Shown piece by piece: positions 47,614 to 61,180 of a stretch of DNA of 64,000 nt (within the stretch, counting starts at the first letter, position 1; every line of letters begins with the position of its first letter). Where the stretch lies: positions 34,830,335 to 34,894,334 of the forward strand of contig NC_088788.1 of assembly GCF_949628265.1 (NCBI RefSeq), given 5' to 3'. The position numbers were made by a program, and so were the translations under genes. Below the pieces are notes generated by a model. The model was given only the letters and a program-made list of their open reading frames with translations, was not told where the DNA came from and did not search any database. This DNA is from Cloeon dipterum (taxonomy: Eukaryota; Arthropoda; Insecta; Ephemeroptera; Baetidae).

Positions 47614-49650
47614 ATGTGGTGGAGTTTGTCGCCTTAAGGGCTCTAAAGATGTATATACCTCCATGAGAATGATTGCTGTTGAGTGAACCGACCGATTCAT
47701 CATCTGCAGTATTTAATTTGCCGCGCCGTCTGCCAATGCCAATGCACCATCTCACCGGGATGCAGAGTGAATTTACATTAATATGTATAGCGTAACGAGA
47801 GAATCCAACCCCCGTAGAAAGATAGAAGGTTTCTTTGAGTTGCGGGACTTTGCCGTCTTTGTACACTCTCCTGCTCCCGTCTTCGTCAAGATAAGAATTT
47901 TCAATCTGTCTTTCTGTCATGTCCGCGCGCGTTTGCATGTGCTTTTGGTTTCGCGTTCCGACGGCAAACTCCCGCGCGATCAGTACTTTAGTCATTTTGC
48001 AAGAGTTGATGTATCATTGACAAAAGATAGCTTGACACATCTGAAATGTGCTCAAATGCCTTGTACCATAAACGAAGTACTCGAGTAAGGTTTTGTAATA
48101 TGTCGTACCTCATCCGAACACACACATATGTCATTGCTGGAAAGAGTAATCACCCCCCGAATTACCAGAGGGCGAGGTCGTCGATTGCCGGCGCTCGCGC
48201 TCACCCCCCCCCATTTAGACCGTCTTTTTTACGTTTTGCATTTAATTAAGAGTAATGTGTACGGAATCTTATACATTTGAAGAGTCTAAATGTGTGCGAA
48301 TTAATCAGAAAAGTTAAAATTTCAATATTTATACTGTGATTAAGTAAGGCCTGTCACTTTGTTTCGTGTTGGCATTTTTTTGTTGATTTATTTTCTCAAT
48401 CTAAGCCTAGACACTCACTTGATTTTTAAATGGGTCTTATTTTTTATGTGATGTGCTTGTCAGACAACAACTCGCCTTTCCTGAAGCCACCATTAGATGG
48501 CAAATCTGGTGAAATCAAAATCTGTCCTCTTCCATTACAAATCTAAGTTGTTTCTGCGCGTGAGCAGAGGGAAGAATTAACCGATTTTGGATTTTCAGAT
48601 GGAATCCGTTGAGCGGCTAGACTTTGATTTCACAAACACTACTAACAGGCGGACGTCTCCAAAATTATTTTTCGAAAATTTCTACGTAAAGAGGCAAAAG
48701 ATCGAAGAAAATATAAAATTAGGAACTTAGGGAGACAAGTGGTTTTTATTGACAAGTTTGTGGTGTTTTCTGACCGTTTATAATGGCACGTATATATAAT
48801 TTTGCTGGCTTCTTTCATTTCCAAATCGAAGAGATATACAAAATATTTGTACGTGTATATTGTACTCATTCTAAAATATATTCGTTGATTTTGAAAACAG
48901 TTTATACTATACATCTCATTAACGCTGTGCATGAAATATATTTATGTCTTCGATTTTCCAAGTTTTCGAGGAGAGAAATAGGTAAGGCCAAGCAAGGCCT
49001 TTATAGACGAGAGTCATCAGTTTGCTTTAAGGTGAATATTTCAATTTCACGTGCAATGTATTCCCACGTACGGACATATGAATTTAAATAGAGGCAATAA
49101 AGGGACACTCTAGAAGCAAGGTAGAAGAAGCAATAAATTATGTATCTGCAAATACAAACAGAATTTGCATATCTCTATTAAATAAGAAGCTTTTAAAAAC
49201 TAAGGAAGGATGCCAGCAAATGGGAATCGAGAGACCTTTTTACTAAAAAAGGCTTTAGATATTATTTTGATGAATCTATCTGTATTGTATATGTATTTTG
49301 AGTGGATATATATGGGCATTGAAAAGAGAAAACGTGTAATTCCCTTGTTTACTCACATAATTTAACTTATATGCATTATACAGTACAGCAAAATATGAAT
49401 ATGAATGTATATCTAAGTACAATTAAATATAAAGTTTGTTTAAACCTCTAATTCCTACAGTGACATTTTCATTCTTTGTTGTTCAAAACCCACAAAAATG
49501 TTTAAAACGGCATATATTTGAATTAAAATGACAAATCTCACAATCAAAAGTGGAGGAACTCTGTCGTCTTTCCGCTCTCTCGCGCAAGTTAACTCCTCGT
49601 CCTGAACTACTCGGAAGGCCACTTATGTTTTACAATCAGGTGCAAAATTA
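47614..49650. other. Spacer between convergent ELOVL-B and ELOVL-C
   Basis: This holds the 3' UTRs of both genes, but I could not assign poly(A) signals with confidence; several plus-strand AATAAA motifs occur, for example near 49095 and 49132. A degenerate inverted repeat lies at about 48485-48660. No coding region was recognised. Confidence 0.5.
48485..48660. repeat. Degenerate inverted repeat
   Basis: 'ggtgaaatcaaaatct' near 48508 pairs imperfectly with 'gactttgatttcaca' near 48620, and the outer flanks pair weakly. The middle contains 'accgattttggattttcag', close to the reverse of a block in the MITE-like element at 13270-13673. It may be an old relative of that element. Confidence 0.35.
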
Positions 49651-49694
49651 ATGAGAATCATAAATATATGGCAGACGCGGCCAATAATGCCCAT

Positions 49695-51386
49695 TTAGTT
49701 GACCTTTGGCTTGTTCTTGACGTACGCTTTGCGGTAGAAGTCGGAGAAGAGAAAGAGGAACACGATGGAGTTGCCAACGAAGAAGAGAGTGAGCGCTTTC
49801 GGCAGCTTGCAGTCGTAGGCCAACAGCCCCAGCATGTAGGCAACCATCAGGCAAAACTGGATCTGGGAAAATGATTTAGATCGATAAGTTTAAATGCCAA
49901 AATACAAAATGTTAACATGGGTGGTTCGTGATCTTAAAGTGGGGCCGTGCTCAGTTTAGATTTAAAGGGCAAAAAAAAACTTTCGACGTTCACAAAAATG
50001 ATAATATCTCGAATTTTTATGATGTTAAGAACTTTGTGCCAAATGATGCCTATTTAGACAACTTTAAAATTTGAACCACATTTATTGAACTAACCAAAAT
50101 TTTTTAATGTCTGAAAAACACAAATTTTTATTTTGTCTTTTAGCACAGAATAAAAAAATGTTGCCCTAAGGGTGTATATTACATGCCTAGAACATTTCTA
50201 GAAGGTGAAAATTTTGGTTTGTTAGATACGAAAGGGTCAAAAGTTTAAAAGACCGATGGAACGTTCTGAGGCGATACAAGACCATCAGACCAGGTGAGAA
50301 ATTGAACCCTCAAGGTAGCCAAAAATATGGAAAATGAACAAACCAGCTGAATCCAGGTCATATATCTCTTCCACCACAGGTACTTCTGGTACTTGGGACC
50401 CATGGCAGCAATCAAGTAATACGTATACATGGCGATGTGCACCAGCGAATTTAGGAAAGCGATGACGATTCCTTGCTCGCCTGCGAATCAAAAGAAACAC
50501 CTATAAATATTCTCCTACAAAAATAGCTTTTTAATTTTTACCTGGAATATACTTCAGATAAACCCAGGAAAAGATGACGGTGATGGTGTGGTGGTAGACG
50601 TGCAAGAAGGTCACTTGACTCTGTTTTTTCCTCAGCACGAAGAAGATCTAAAGATGCATGACAAAATTTGTTAGTCTTTAGTTGCTGGCAGCCGAACAAT
50701 GAGCTTCCGATGAACTCACCGTATCAAGAAGCTCGGTGACTTTGGCAAAGAAGTACCACCACGCACCGCTTGACAGCTGCGAAACAATGCGAATATGTAA
50801 TTTGCTCACGTGCCACACAGTGATTATTCAATAAACATACCGCTCTGGAAAACTCCGCGGTGCGATGCGCCGAGCAAGCGTTGTTGATCAGGTACGAAAA
50901 TGCGCTCTCTTGGAACGGCTATAAAGTGAGAATTTATATGAATGCATGTTTTTATCCTTTGGACCTGGAAGAGTCGAAATAATTTATTAAAAATAATTTA
51001 TTAAAGGGTTAAATAAATCTGATCAGTCTTCTCTCTACCAATTTTGTCCTGTTTTTCATAATAAATAAACTTAAAAACTTACGAGGTAGGCCAAAAATAT
51101 GCTGAAGATGACTTGAACAAAGTTATAAGCAATGAGCACGCCGGTGAGCTGGAAAGGTTTGTGATTCGCCATGATTTTGGGGCCGAGGTAGAGCACGAAG
51201 TAGAGGTAGCAGGCCAATATCGAGAACACCGGCCACGGACTGGACATCAGTAGCCATGAATCTACGGTCGGATCTGAAAATCGGTTTTTTAATGTCGACG
51301 GTGTGGCTGGACAAAGAATTCTTACCCTTTGTGTGTTCAACCAGCTCGTTGTAGTTGTCGACTACCATGTGCATGATCTCTGCCAT
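49695..51386 (-). CDS. ELOVL-C: divergent fatty-acid elongase (ELO family)
   Basis: Seven exons (51326-51386, 51083-51273, 50841-50918, 50720-50776, 50542-50647, 50344-50480, 49695-49862) give 265 residues, a usual ELO length. Most introns are only 52-164 bases. The core motifs are intact: [13 protein letters not shown] (21-33), KVTELLDT (122-129), [10 protein letters not shown] (140-149), [21 protein letters not shown] and TWIQLIQF. The C-terminus KPKVN fits a KxKxx ER-retrieval signal. Two segments deviate from the other three genes. The exon encoding SCQPVD in ELOVL-A reads [15 protein letters not shown] here and lacks QPVD, and the GGHGTF stretch is GEQGIV. RKPF is also HKPF. The active-site His residues are retained, so an active enzyme with altered chain-length or substrate choice is plausible. 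A relaxed duplicate is the alternative. The ATG at 51386 opens a 61-nt exon, the same length as in ELOVL-A. Confidence 0.9.
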
Positions 51387-51388
51387 GG

Positions 51389-54300
51389 CTGTAGTCTGTC
51401 AACAAATAGGACAAAATTTAACTTTCATAAAAATCTATTTTGGTGAATTTTTATACTAATTTAATATGAGCAAAAGCAATTAAATTTTTTATGAAATGAA
51501 ACTTAACTAAATACAAATATAGTTGTCTTAATTTTAATTTTTAATCTGCTTATTGATGAACAGATCAATAAGATTTTCTATCGTATTTTATTTAAATTTA
51601 ACGCTTGCCTAATAATTAAGGAGATGCTAATTTAAATTTAGTTGCTTCCATTATTAGTTGGAATATCTTTTGAATTAATTAGCTAATAGAATATAACATT
51701 CATACTAAAGCCATCTCCAAAATTGGGTGACAATAGAAGGGAATAGCACACCGTATGAATAAGTTATGATAGAGGCCGTGCAAGAATCCCACCGAAATGT
51801 CAAGATCATAAAGACATTTCCAAGAAAGAATTTTTTGTCAGCAAAATAAAAATTCTCTCAAAATGCTTCACTCTGTCTGTGAGAGAAGAGGATTATGGTC
51901 AACGCACGCGGATTTTCACTGGTTTTCAACCAAAAATGGAAATAATGATTGTCTATTGTGCCTATTAAAAAAACTTTTAATCGCGTATGTTTTCGTGTTT
52001 TGTGGAATCCCAGAATAATCTACTAATCTAATTTCTCGTAATGGAAATAATTGATTATTACTCATTTCAAACAATCGAAAGCAAAGCGTTGGTAATTATA
52101 TCAGCAAACAAAAGCCAGCTTTCCAGTTTTGAATAATATGTGCAAGTAACGGTTGACCGCAAACAAATTATCGCTGTCTCCCGAGGACAGCGTCCGCCTC
52201 CTCTTGCGAGTGAAAACCTTATCAAAATAGAGGCATAGGACTATGACATTATGCTTAAAATGCTTCGTAGACTGCCGCGTGTTACTATAATTTAAACAAA
52301 ATACCACAATTTTGGATTTAGTAAAATTTTTTCATAGTGAGAAGATAAAAACATATATTGTTACTCAGTTGTTACTAAAATAAACATAATATATTTTGAA
52401 GATTCTGATAAATGAGTGCTTCAAAGGCTTTTTACCTACATTATTTTCAATTTATTTTACCACTACGCATTATGAGTTCATTGTTTTTTTTTTTTTACTT
52501 TTTATCCCTGTCTTTTACTCTCGTTGGAAATGAGCGAGGATATTTTTTATCCAGCCTTGATGACTCTGTTTTTTTCCCGGATTCTGACAAAAAGATTTTG
52601 ATCTCACGGCACGCATCAAGTCCTCATCATTTTCATAAATGAACTCGGGATTCCCTGTGACTATCTTTACATCATATTTTTTCTTCGTAAAAAAATTAAG
52701 TCGTAAATAGTTTAGTGCCCCCAGCGTCGTAAATTACATAAAAATTGGCCAGTAACATTAATCAGGGGACGTGGCTATTTGCATCTTTCTATGACTATTG
52801 CAAATAGTCATTCGCGAGAGTATGGAACCGGCTGTAATTAAGATTAATTGCAAGAACGGTAGCACACGCGCGCGGCGGCTAAAGGGAAAATTGCACTTTG
52901 GGATTAATTGCGTCAACGTCGCGGGGCGGAGAGGGAAAACGAGATGAAACCAGCGTGATGAAAGCGAGAGTACATTTTCCTCGAACTGTGGCGTACTTGC
53001 AAATAATAATAATTGTTCTTCTGCGCGCCACTTTTAGTACCGCCAAAGTGAAATTATTCCGGCCTCTCGTGATCCAGTTTTATGAAAAGACATTGTAGGC
53101 TAGAGAGTAATTGAGAAATTTGTCGTATTTGTGTATCAATCTGGAATGCCCCTGAAGTGATGATAATAAGGGCCACTTTAGCTCGCAAATTCGTCACTTT
53201 TAAAAAGAAATTATTTATCAAGGACGAAAATAAAGCTAATTATTTTGGAGGAAAGTTTGTAATCAGCTCTGAAAGGCCGAGGAAAAGTGCTCATTAATTG
53301 TTTTATACCGCTATTGAAGTTTTGCAGCTGTAAATAGTATGAAATGTAAATAAACCGCAGCTTACAAGCAAGACTATGTAAAGATATGTAAAATAAAAAG
53401 ACATCATTTTGGTCATCCAACTATTAACAAAGTAATAAAAGGTAATGGTCCAAAAGGCTCAAATGTCAACTAGTGGTTCTCTCGTAGAATGTAGAATGTT
53501 GTTTACACTCTATGGAGCGTTGCACTTAAACAATTCCATGAATCGTTTCTGTCGGCACTAAATTTTAGGCACGTGGTCATCTCATATGTTTTGAACCCCG
53601 GCTCCACCTTGGCATACCTTTCAAGGCCGCAGATAATTCTCAGCATTAATAAAGATCTTGATTCGTTATTTTTCATGAGTTGCACCAGAAATTTACTGGT
53701 TGAAATAGATTAAAATAGCTGGCACAAAAGGCCTGGTTTTCTTTGCACATTGTGAGCGGCTCAAACATTTCATTTTGACCGCTGTCCAAAGTCGCTATGG
53801 TCTTTCGCTTCTCGCACATTGAGTGCGTTGACTTTCGCAACAGGCAAAAACTGTTAACGCTAAAAATCAATATCACTGCTACCGGCTCCGTCATAATTTT
53901 GTGCGAATTTAAATATAACTGAATAAGAGATTATGCAGTCTAATTTGTCCGATCTAATCTTCATATTTCAGCGCTAAGGGCAATGGGCGTTCGTTAACAC
54001 GGAATGCCAAAGCTCGCATGAGATTAGTTATGGTCAGCACCTCTGAATATATGCATTTTATTAAAAAAGGCCTATTAATTTCGCAATAGCTTGTTTGTTT
54101 GTTTGTTTATTTTACGACTTTAGAAAATATTAACAAATAAAAATGGATTTAAGTAGACAATAAAAATATCATTCTGTGTTCTTGACCGACTCTATCAACA
54201 AAACATAAATCCCTGAATATCTGATCTCTGGGAAACATTCGATTGCCTAATTTTTTTTTTAACATTTCGTGTTTTTTCCTAAACAATAAAAAGGAGTTAA

Positions 54301-54760
54301 AGAAAATTGGAATTTACTTCATCCTCGTTAAAATTAATGAGTTTATGAGTTTGCCTCTGTTTGGATCAGTGAGTTGAATATTTTATTTTGACTTTCTGAG
54401 CGGTGGTAAAAATTTAAAAATAACTAATAAAAATAATCTGATATAATCATGCGTCGCAACTTTTAAATAATCTTGGAAAAATTACAAATAATTTTATTGT
54501 TGCTCAGATGCAAATGGAAACTAAAACACTTGAATAGGTCAAAATTGTACATTTCTTTACAAAAAATTTCAACAGGAAACATTTAATAATTCCAGAAAAA
54601 ACATTTTTCAAACGGCAAATAAAAAAACAATAAAGAAGAATTAAACTCTTCTGTAATTTTGTAAGCAACAATCACTAATTGAGCAAAGTGCAGCCTAAAA
54701 TAGTCCAAGTATTTCCACACGTTCCTTAAATGGCTCGAGAAAAACATTAAATGCACTTAC
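51389..54760. other. Probable 5' leader intron of ELOVL-C
   Basis: The minus-strand acceptor actacag|cc lies two bases upstream of the ELOVL-C ATG. The nearest strong minus-strand donor upstream is at 54761/54760 (ggttaca|gtaagt). The stretch is AT-rich and contains no supported gene. A (TTTG)n run lies near 54090-54108. Confidence 0.5.
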
Positions 54761-55070
54761 TGTAACCGCAGTCTGTGGGTTGAGAGTGAGAAATAATGCC
54801 TACTCGACTCTCTCGCGCCCGCGATCCCCGGGATTTAGCGTCGCCTCGCGTCTCCCGCACTGCTTTTCCGCTCGAAAAGGTTGAGGATCGACTGGCAACG
54901 GCGGCGAACCCAGCCCGCGCTAAAGTCGAGACTGAGACCCCCACCTGTGGATGTATGCAATGCACCTTTTGTGAAGCCGCAGAACCCACTTTCCGCCGTG
55001 CCTCCGCTGTCCACGCCGGCCCGGCCCGGCCGGCAGGTGACAAAACATGCAAATCGCTGGCGAAACGCAC
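54761..55070 (-). other. Candidate leader exon of ELOVL-C with an open reading frame
   Basis: This G+C-rich block ends at a consensus donor, ggttaca|gtaagt. A Met-initiated frame from 55070 stays open up to the donor and leaves phase 1. Joined to the acceptor at 51388, it continues in frame into the ELOVL-C ATG, the same situation as in ELOVL-A. An untranslated leader remains the simpler reading. The transcription start was not located, so the outer limit given is that of the open frame. Confidence 0.4.
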
Positions 55071-55079
55071 CGACTGCTT

Positions 55080-58000
55080 ACTGATGAGTCCATTATCGAG
55101 GGGTAATTCAAAACTGAGCCGTGGGAATGAAGACTTACGTTACTAGCGAAACAGGAAATCGTCGCAAGCTCCATGATTTGTTTGGCATTTTCTGTCTAAT
55201 TAGGAAATTTTCTATTTTTTTTTCAACGGACAAATAAATAAATATCCTGCCTGCACCGGAAACAGTGAATGTTATTTTATTCAGGAGAATCTTGTAGTTG
55301 AGTTGGTGTTAAAATTTCTTCTAGTTTTAAATTCAACGCAAAAATGTTGCATAAACCAGCAGAAACTTCACTACTTTTAGAATGCGTGTGTGTACCAAAA
55401 ATAATAGCACTTAATGCGATCAGCAGAAAAGCGTTCAAAATCAGGTTAGACTAATTATTTGTATAGTGTAAGGTTAGGTTGATTATTTTTCTGGCTAATG
55501 CTAGTTTATGCCGCTAGTAAACAACGATTCCAGTTAAGCCGATGTTGCAAATAGTAAATCATTTCTTATACTTAAACGGAAGGCATAGAAAATTATTACT
55601 CCCATTACTATATTTACAAAATACTAATAATTCGAGATATTTTAAAACGCAAACATTTTTCCACAACTTCGATTGTTATCTCGACTTTTCATCACATGCG
55701 TATAGTGAAAAGAATTTAATTGATGCAGAAAGTGAACTGCACGCGCTATTTTTATCGGCAATATCTCCCTACTTTGACGACAAAATGTTACGCATGATCT
55801 CCGCCTGATTCTGTTACCCCGCAGGCGCAATCTGCTATTCTGATTTTCCTTCGAGATTATCTCTGCTGTATAAATAGTTGCTACAATATTTTTGAAGCAT
55901 AGTGCAATAATTAGAAAGTACTTATGCACCTAAGGAGTCGAGCAAGCGATCATTGTGCCGGAGAAAAGAGAACCACTGTTGTGGAGCCGTCCCGACGCCT
56001 ATTCAAATTCATAATAAAATGTGTTTACGCGTGCACTCAGATATTTCTCAAAGCAGGAGAGCGCGAGACGCATAATATGCCTTGGGCTCTCGCTTCTTTC
56101 ACCTGATTTCTACATATTTTGAGCAATGCAGATATTGGAGCGGACGGTCCAAAACTCAAAATTATTTACCTTATTTGTGGTTGAATATTATATTTCCCAA
56201 TTCAAATCAACTCAATTTATTTATTTTTAATTTGTGCCAATCCTGAATAAATTCGTCCCTTTCAGAAATTCTCTGTGCATTTCTTTGCGACTGAACGTGT
56301 GGAGAAAAAGTGAAGCTAAAATTGTTGTAAAATCAGTAAATGCCTTGTTTTAATTTTATGATACATGTAATTAGAGTCTGGTTTAACCAGTTGAAGTGGT
56401 ACACAAATTGATTTAATCCTGAAAATTGCCTATGGCAATAAATGATCACATAACTTACAGGCCCAGATAATCATACTTCTCAACTTCAAAATTATCTCCC
56501 TAAATTATCCATCAGCACCTCCAGTCTAAATTTATTCTGTTTATAAATAGGCAAAGTTTAATCGAAATTAATGTGTAGTTAAGCAGCTTCTGAATGTGTA
56601 AAGGTCAAAGCGTGAAGAAAGATTGCATTATTTCCTGTTTACGTGAAGAGCGAACGTAACTTTTCCGCCGAGCTATTAAAAGTTGCATCAAATTAAATTA
56701 TCTTTCTGACCGATGTCCGCAGGTAATTGTCACCTGTTTCCCTAATAAAAAACTAATAAATTAATTATTAATTTTATTTCCTCACACTCTCGGATGCGAA
56801 ATCATGGGTCAAGCGCGGCCAGACCGATTCTCTGGAAATTGGCGGCGTTGAGCCAAAGAAAACGATGGAAACACTCGTGGAATTGAAATCAGCGGACGCA
56901 CGCTTGTTATTATTTTGTCTGCTCGGCTGTACTGACAGGCTTGGCAATGTTTGGCGAACTGATTATCATTCCGATATATGTGCCGTAGCCTTGCGTAAGG
57001 CCCGGTGGAACTAACATTCTAGAAAATGCGCATTAAATTGACGCCATGAAAGAAATTCAGTTTATTTGTGTGTTGAAAAACTTTACAGCTCTTGTAGATG
57101 TCAATGAACGCAGATGCACTCGAGGAGCTCACATACTGTTTCCACTTGAAATTAATTGCAGCTAACTCACTGCATAGCGAGTTAAAGTATTTCTCTGCAT
57201 AACTTCAGAAATTTCCTGCTAAACTAGTTTCGGATGCTGATTGCAGCCTAATTTATGAGCTTCCCTGTTCCTGGGGATTGTGGAATGGGTAGAAATGCGT
57301 TCGTATGAAGTGAAACAGAAAAATAAACTAATTTAACACTCGTTGCAAACCAATGTATAAAGCATAATTTAAAAAAAATGTAAATTTTGCTCTCTGGACT
57401 TGTTTTTATGATGATACAAGAGAGTAAATAGCAGCGAATTTTGCAGAATTCATCACTTGTTTTGCAACCGAGTGCAGTTAATCATTTTCAACGACCGGTG
57501 AGGCAAAATCCTCTGCATAATTATGAATGTTGTTGTGTGCATTTGTTACCTGAAGGGACTTATAATAACTGCTTATGATGAATTTTTTAAATTATAATTC
57601 AATTTATATACATATCTATACCTTTAAAATAACACTATTAAATTTATTTTAGCAGATTCTCAATCGATTCAAGGCAGCAGAATTGCTAATTTTATTTCAC
57701 AAGAAAGACTTTCCCTAATAGGGTTGGACAGATCTCGGCGAGAGGAATTAAATTCTGCCAAGAAAATGTGTTCGAGTGATGGAAATTTTGGAGGAATTTT
57801 GAAAAAATGAATTTTTACTGTAGCAAGGTCCATTTTTGATTGTAACAAATTGTGTAATGATCAACTGCTTATTGCATCCAACAATTCAAATAATTTTCAA
57901 TTGTCGCCCTGAATCGACCCACTTTAAAAGAGTGTCCGATGCAACTGCAAGTTGTACAACTCTTTGCTTGAAGTATTTTTAATATTTATTATTCAATCTG

Positions 58001-61000
58001 CTGAGGGATGTGTCTCTCAATCCAATTAAAAGATCATCTCGTCGATTTGGATGAGCTAACTCAGCGCCTCAGTAATATGCGTAGTAGTAAAAGTGCTGAA
58101 TATATGGCATTACAGGTAATACCTGTATGCGCAGCACTTGCTTGTGTAAGTACTGCAAATGCGCCGGGCTGTATAAAAAGAGTGTAGTGCACTCTTACGC
58201 ACACCCAGTGGCTCGCTGCCGACAGTAACAGAACATACGAACGAAATGGAAAGTAGGAATCGAGGCGTGGTGTGTGGAATGAAGCATAAAGAGCCTCGGA
58301 ATATTGGCAGATGAAATCGAGTGTGATGTAAGAAAGGCGCGCGCAGACATTTGTATGCAGAGCGGCGATCGTGCACGCGGATGTGTTATGGTATGGCCAG
58401 ACAGACAGATCGCGACGCATTCACGGTCAAAAAGGCCATGCAAAGATTCACGGCACACCGTGCAACAACCGAGAAGATAGAATAGAAAGAAATAAAAGTA
58501 TCTCTTTGGAATCCGGTCTGAGGACTTTCACTGCATATTGTAAACAGAGCCGTTTCGTTATTGAAAATATTAAAATATTGTAACCACCGTACATGGAAAA
58601 TCCAGAATTCTGTAACAGTTTATAAAAAAAAATATTAAATACCAGTATTCGATCTAGATTTATTATATAGGAGCTTTGCTAATGGTTTAATCACACTGTG
58701 GTAATGAGCGAGCAAATTTGCTCATTTTTTTAAATTTTACAGTAACTGCTGCCAATCACCTCTGTATTAGCAATCTTTATCAAGGATAAACAATTTAAAA
58801 AATTAAATCCCTAGCTGCATCGTCATAATGGTTGTTGGTTGACTATTAGCAAGAATAAACAAGAGCATTAGCTAAATATCCGCCTCCAAAGTAAACTTGG
58901 ACGATGCAACAGCTGAGATAATGTATGCACGTAAAAGCCTACAAACAGCTGCTGAGTTTTTAATCATTATGTTCACTAGAGCTAGTCACATGGCACAATG
59001 ACGCTGTACGCCATAAATGCAAAAGATATCCGATTCTCAGCATAGATAGAGCCTTTTAACAAAGGATTAGCAATGAATTTATTAACAATGCACTGCGTCA
59101 TCTATCACGAACGATTGACTTTTCTCACACCGTTTTGCGTAATTCGCGTTGAAGCGGCCTAAAATTATTCTCAAACACGCCAGGCATATTCTAGAATTTA
59201 CGTTTTTGCGCACAATGGTTGCTCTTGGTTTCTAAGTTTGCTCAAATGATTGTCAGTTGGACTACGTGCGCGGATTTGTGCTCTTGCGGAAAAGATGACT
59301 TGACTAAAACTTGTTCTTCAAGAATCCTCATGGTTTTACTTTGAGCCGGCGCCTCCCTAGACTAACAAATTACGCACACGTTAGCCCTGAGAGCTAAATT
59401 AAATTAAAGAGGTACGCAAATAAGGTTGTGCGAGCAACAAGTTTATAAAGTTGTTGGCTGTGGCGATCGGAAGGTGAATCAGCGAAATTTTAGCTGAAGT
59501 GAGGGGATTACACTATAGCATTTCTATCGCGCACGTGTGATCAAGGCATGCTCGGTAAATTTTTAAAAACCGATTTAATTCTCGATCTTATCTTACCAAT
59601 AAAAAAGGATTTCTTGGCTTAAACCTCTTCTGTTTAGCAAAATACAATCGAATTAGAAGATCATGTTGTTTTCCGTTTTTTAAATGTGGATAAAACTATG
59701 ATTGCATACGTTAAACGCGGAGCCAATTTTGTTTCAGCAGGTGGCATTGATGTCAGTCTACTATAATTTCCAATTAAAAATTTAGGCATCTTCGTTGAAG
59801 GTCTAATTTCATATATATTCCTTCGAAAAAATACCGGAAATGACGTCACTGCCGTCAGAAAAACAAAAAAGACTATGCATATTTTCCGAGAAACAATTTA
59901 ATTCGATCGTGGTGCTTAACCTTGATTCCAACAGCCAAAACATTTTTTAAAATTCCCTTCCTGTGCCGAGATTTAATTATTCCATCGGAGCCGAGACCGA
60001 AAATGTCCTCTACGCATGCCTCGAAAGGAAATGATCAGCAGGTGTCGCACGCGCTTTTAAGACCACCGGTCGATGCTTTCACTGAGCGGTGAGGTCGCGC
60101 GGCTATAGCAAATGAACTCGCGCGTTGAATGCACTTACGTGCATCGGTATGTACACCATTTATACATGCCCCCGAGGAAAACGCGAGACTTAGGCAATCA
60201 AAATAGACACAAGTGATTCTGATTTACTATCTTGCTCTTGCGCTCTCTTGTTACCTTCTAATTAACCAACTAAAATTCTTAGAATAGATTTTAAGCTCGG
60301 ATTTATTACTTCCTAATTAATGTTGAGCAACTATATTGGGCATGTGGAGCGCGTGCTCAACGTGTTTCGCAATCTTTACTATTTATCAAAGAGTGTAATC
60401 ACTATTTCTTTGATCTAAATTAGCGTTTAAAAGGACTTCCTGCGTCCGCATGAGCAGTCATGAAATGAGTTGGTTATAATAAAGATGAACATATTGTCTA
60501 TGAAATTTCCGTAAAAAAATAATCTTCTCTAGCTTGACACTGAAATGGTTGCTTTAAATTGAACTTAAAAAAAGCATCCAGGTAATTTAGAAAGAGTTGT
60601 GTAAAAAATTGCCATTCGTTCTGCATTTTTTTTTTTGGCTCTCCGCATCAAATTACGAGGACCCTCAAAGTCATTAGCTTTAATAATGATGCGCTTTTTG
60701 AAATGGGTGTGAATAAAAAATATACGCTTTAAGTCAGCTTGGAAAGCACAACAGTATTTCTCGCTTTTTGCTTCATTGCATAAACGTCATCAAGGGAAAA
60801 CTCTAAAGGTCATGTGTAAACCGTCTGTGGTTGCATCTATTAAATATAGTGCTGCGCTCTAGACGCGCCAGGAATCATACAAAATGTCTCAAGGCTTTTG
60901 AGAGACTTTTCCACCGGCTGTGACCATTTCCAGGGGATCTATTCATGAATGGATTTTTGAAGTCACAAGTGTCTGAATTAAAAATTAATCTCAATATGGT

Positions 61001-61040
61001 TGAGGAGGGGACCAACGAAAAATAATAATTTAGTCAAGTT
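55080..61040. other. Intergenic stretch without recognised genes
   Basis: No coding exon with splice support was found. A TATAAAAAG motif at about 58171 on the plus strand has no convincing initiator or downstream coding exon. The longest frame (119 codons, 58061-58420, minus) has no recognisable motif. Confidence 0.5.
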
Positions 61041-61055
61041 TTATGGTCAACTTAC

Positions 61056-61180
61056 CGTGTTTTTTACCGTCGACTCCATCTAGGTCCTTGGTGTGCTCGT
61101 TGATTTTCTCCAATGAAGAAAATGCGCTGGTTGTGCGGCGCGCACTCGCTCGCTGCTCCCCAAAAGGCACTTCCTCCCCA
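61056..61180 (-). other. Candidate alternative leader exon of ELOVL-C
   Basis: A minus-strand consensus donor (aacacg|gtaagt) lies at 61056/61055 at the edge of a G+C-rich patch. The nearest minus-strand ELO gene downstream is ELOVL-C, so this may be a distal first exon for it. A short frame, MESTVKNT, ends at the donor but is out of frame with ELOVL-C. No promoter motif was identified. The outer boundary is arbitrary. Confidence 0.25.

Noticed and set aside
58165..58215. TATAAAAAG motif as a promoter
   Set aside because: There is no initiator at the right distance and no downstream coding exon or donor that I could support.
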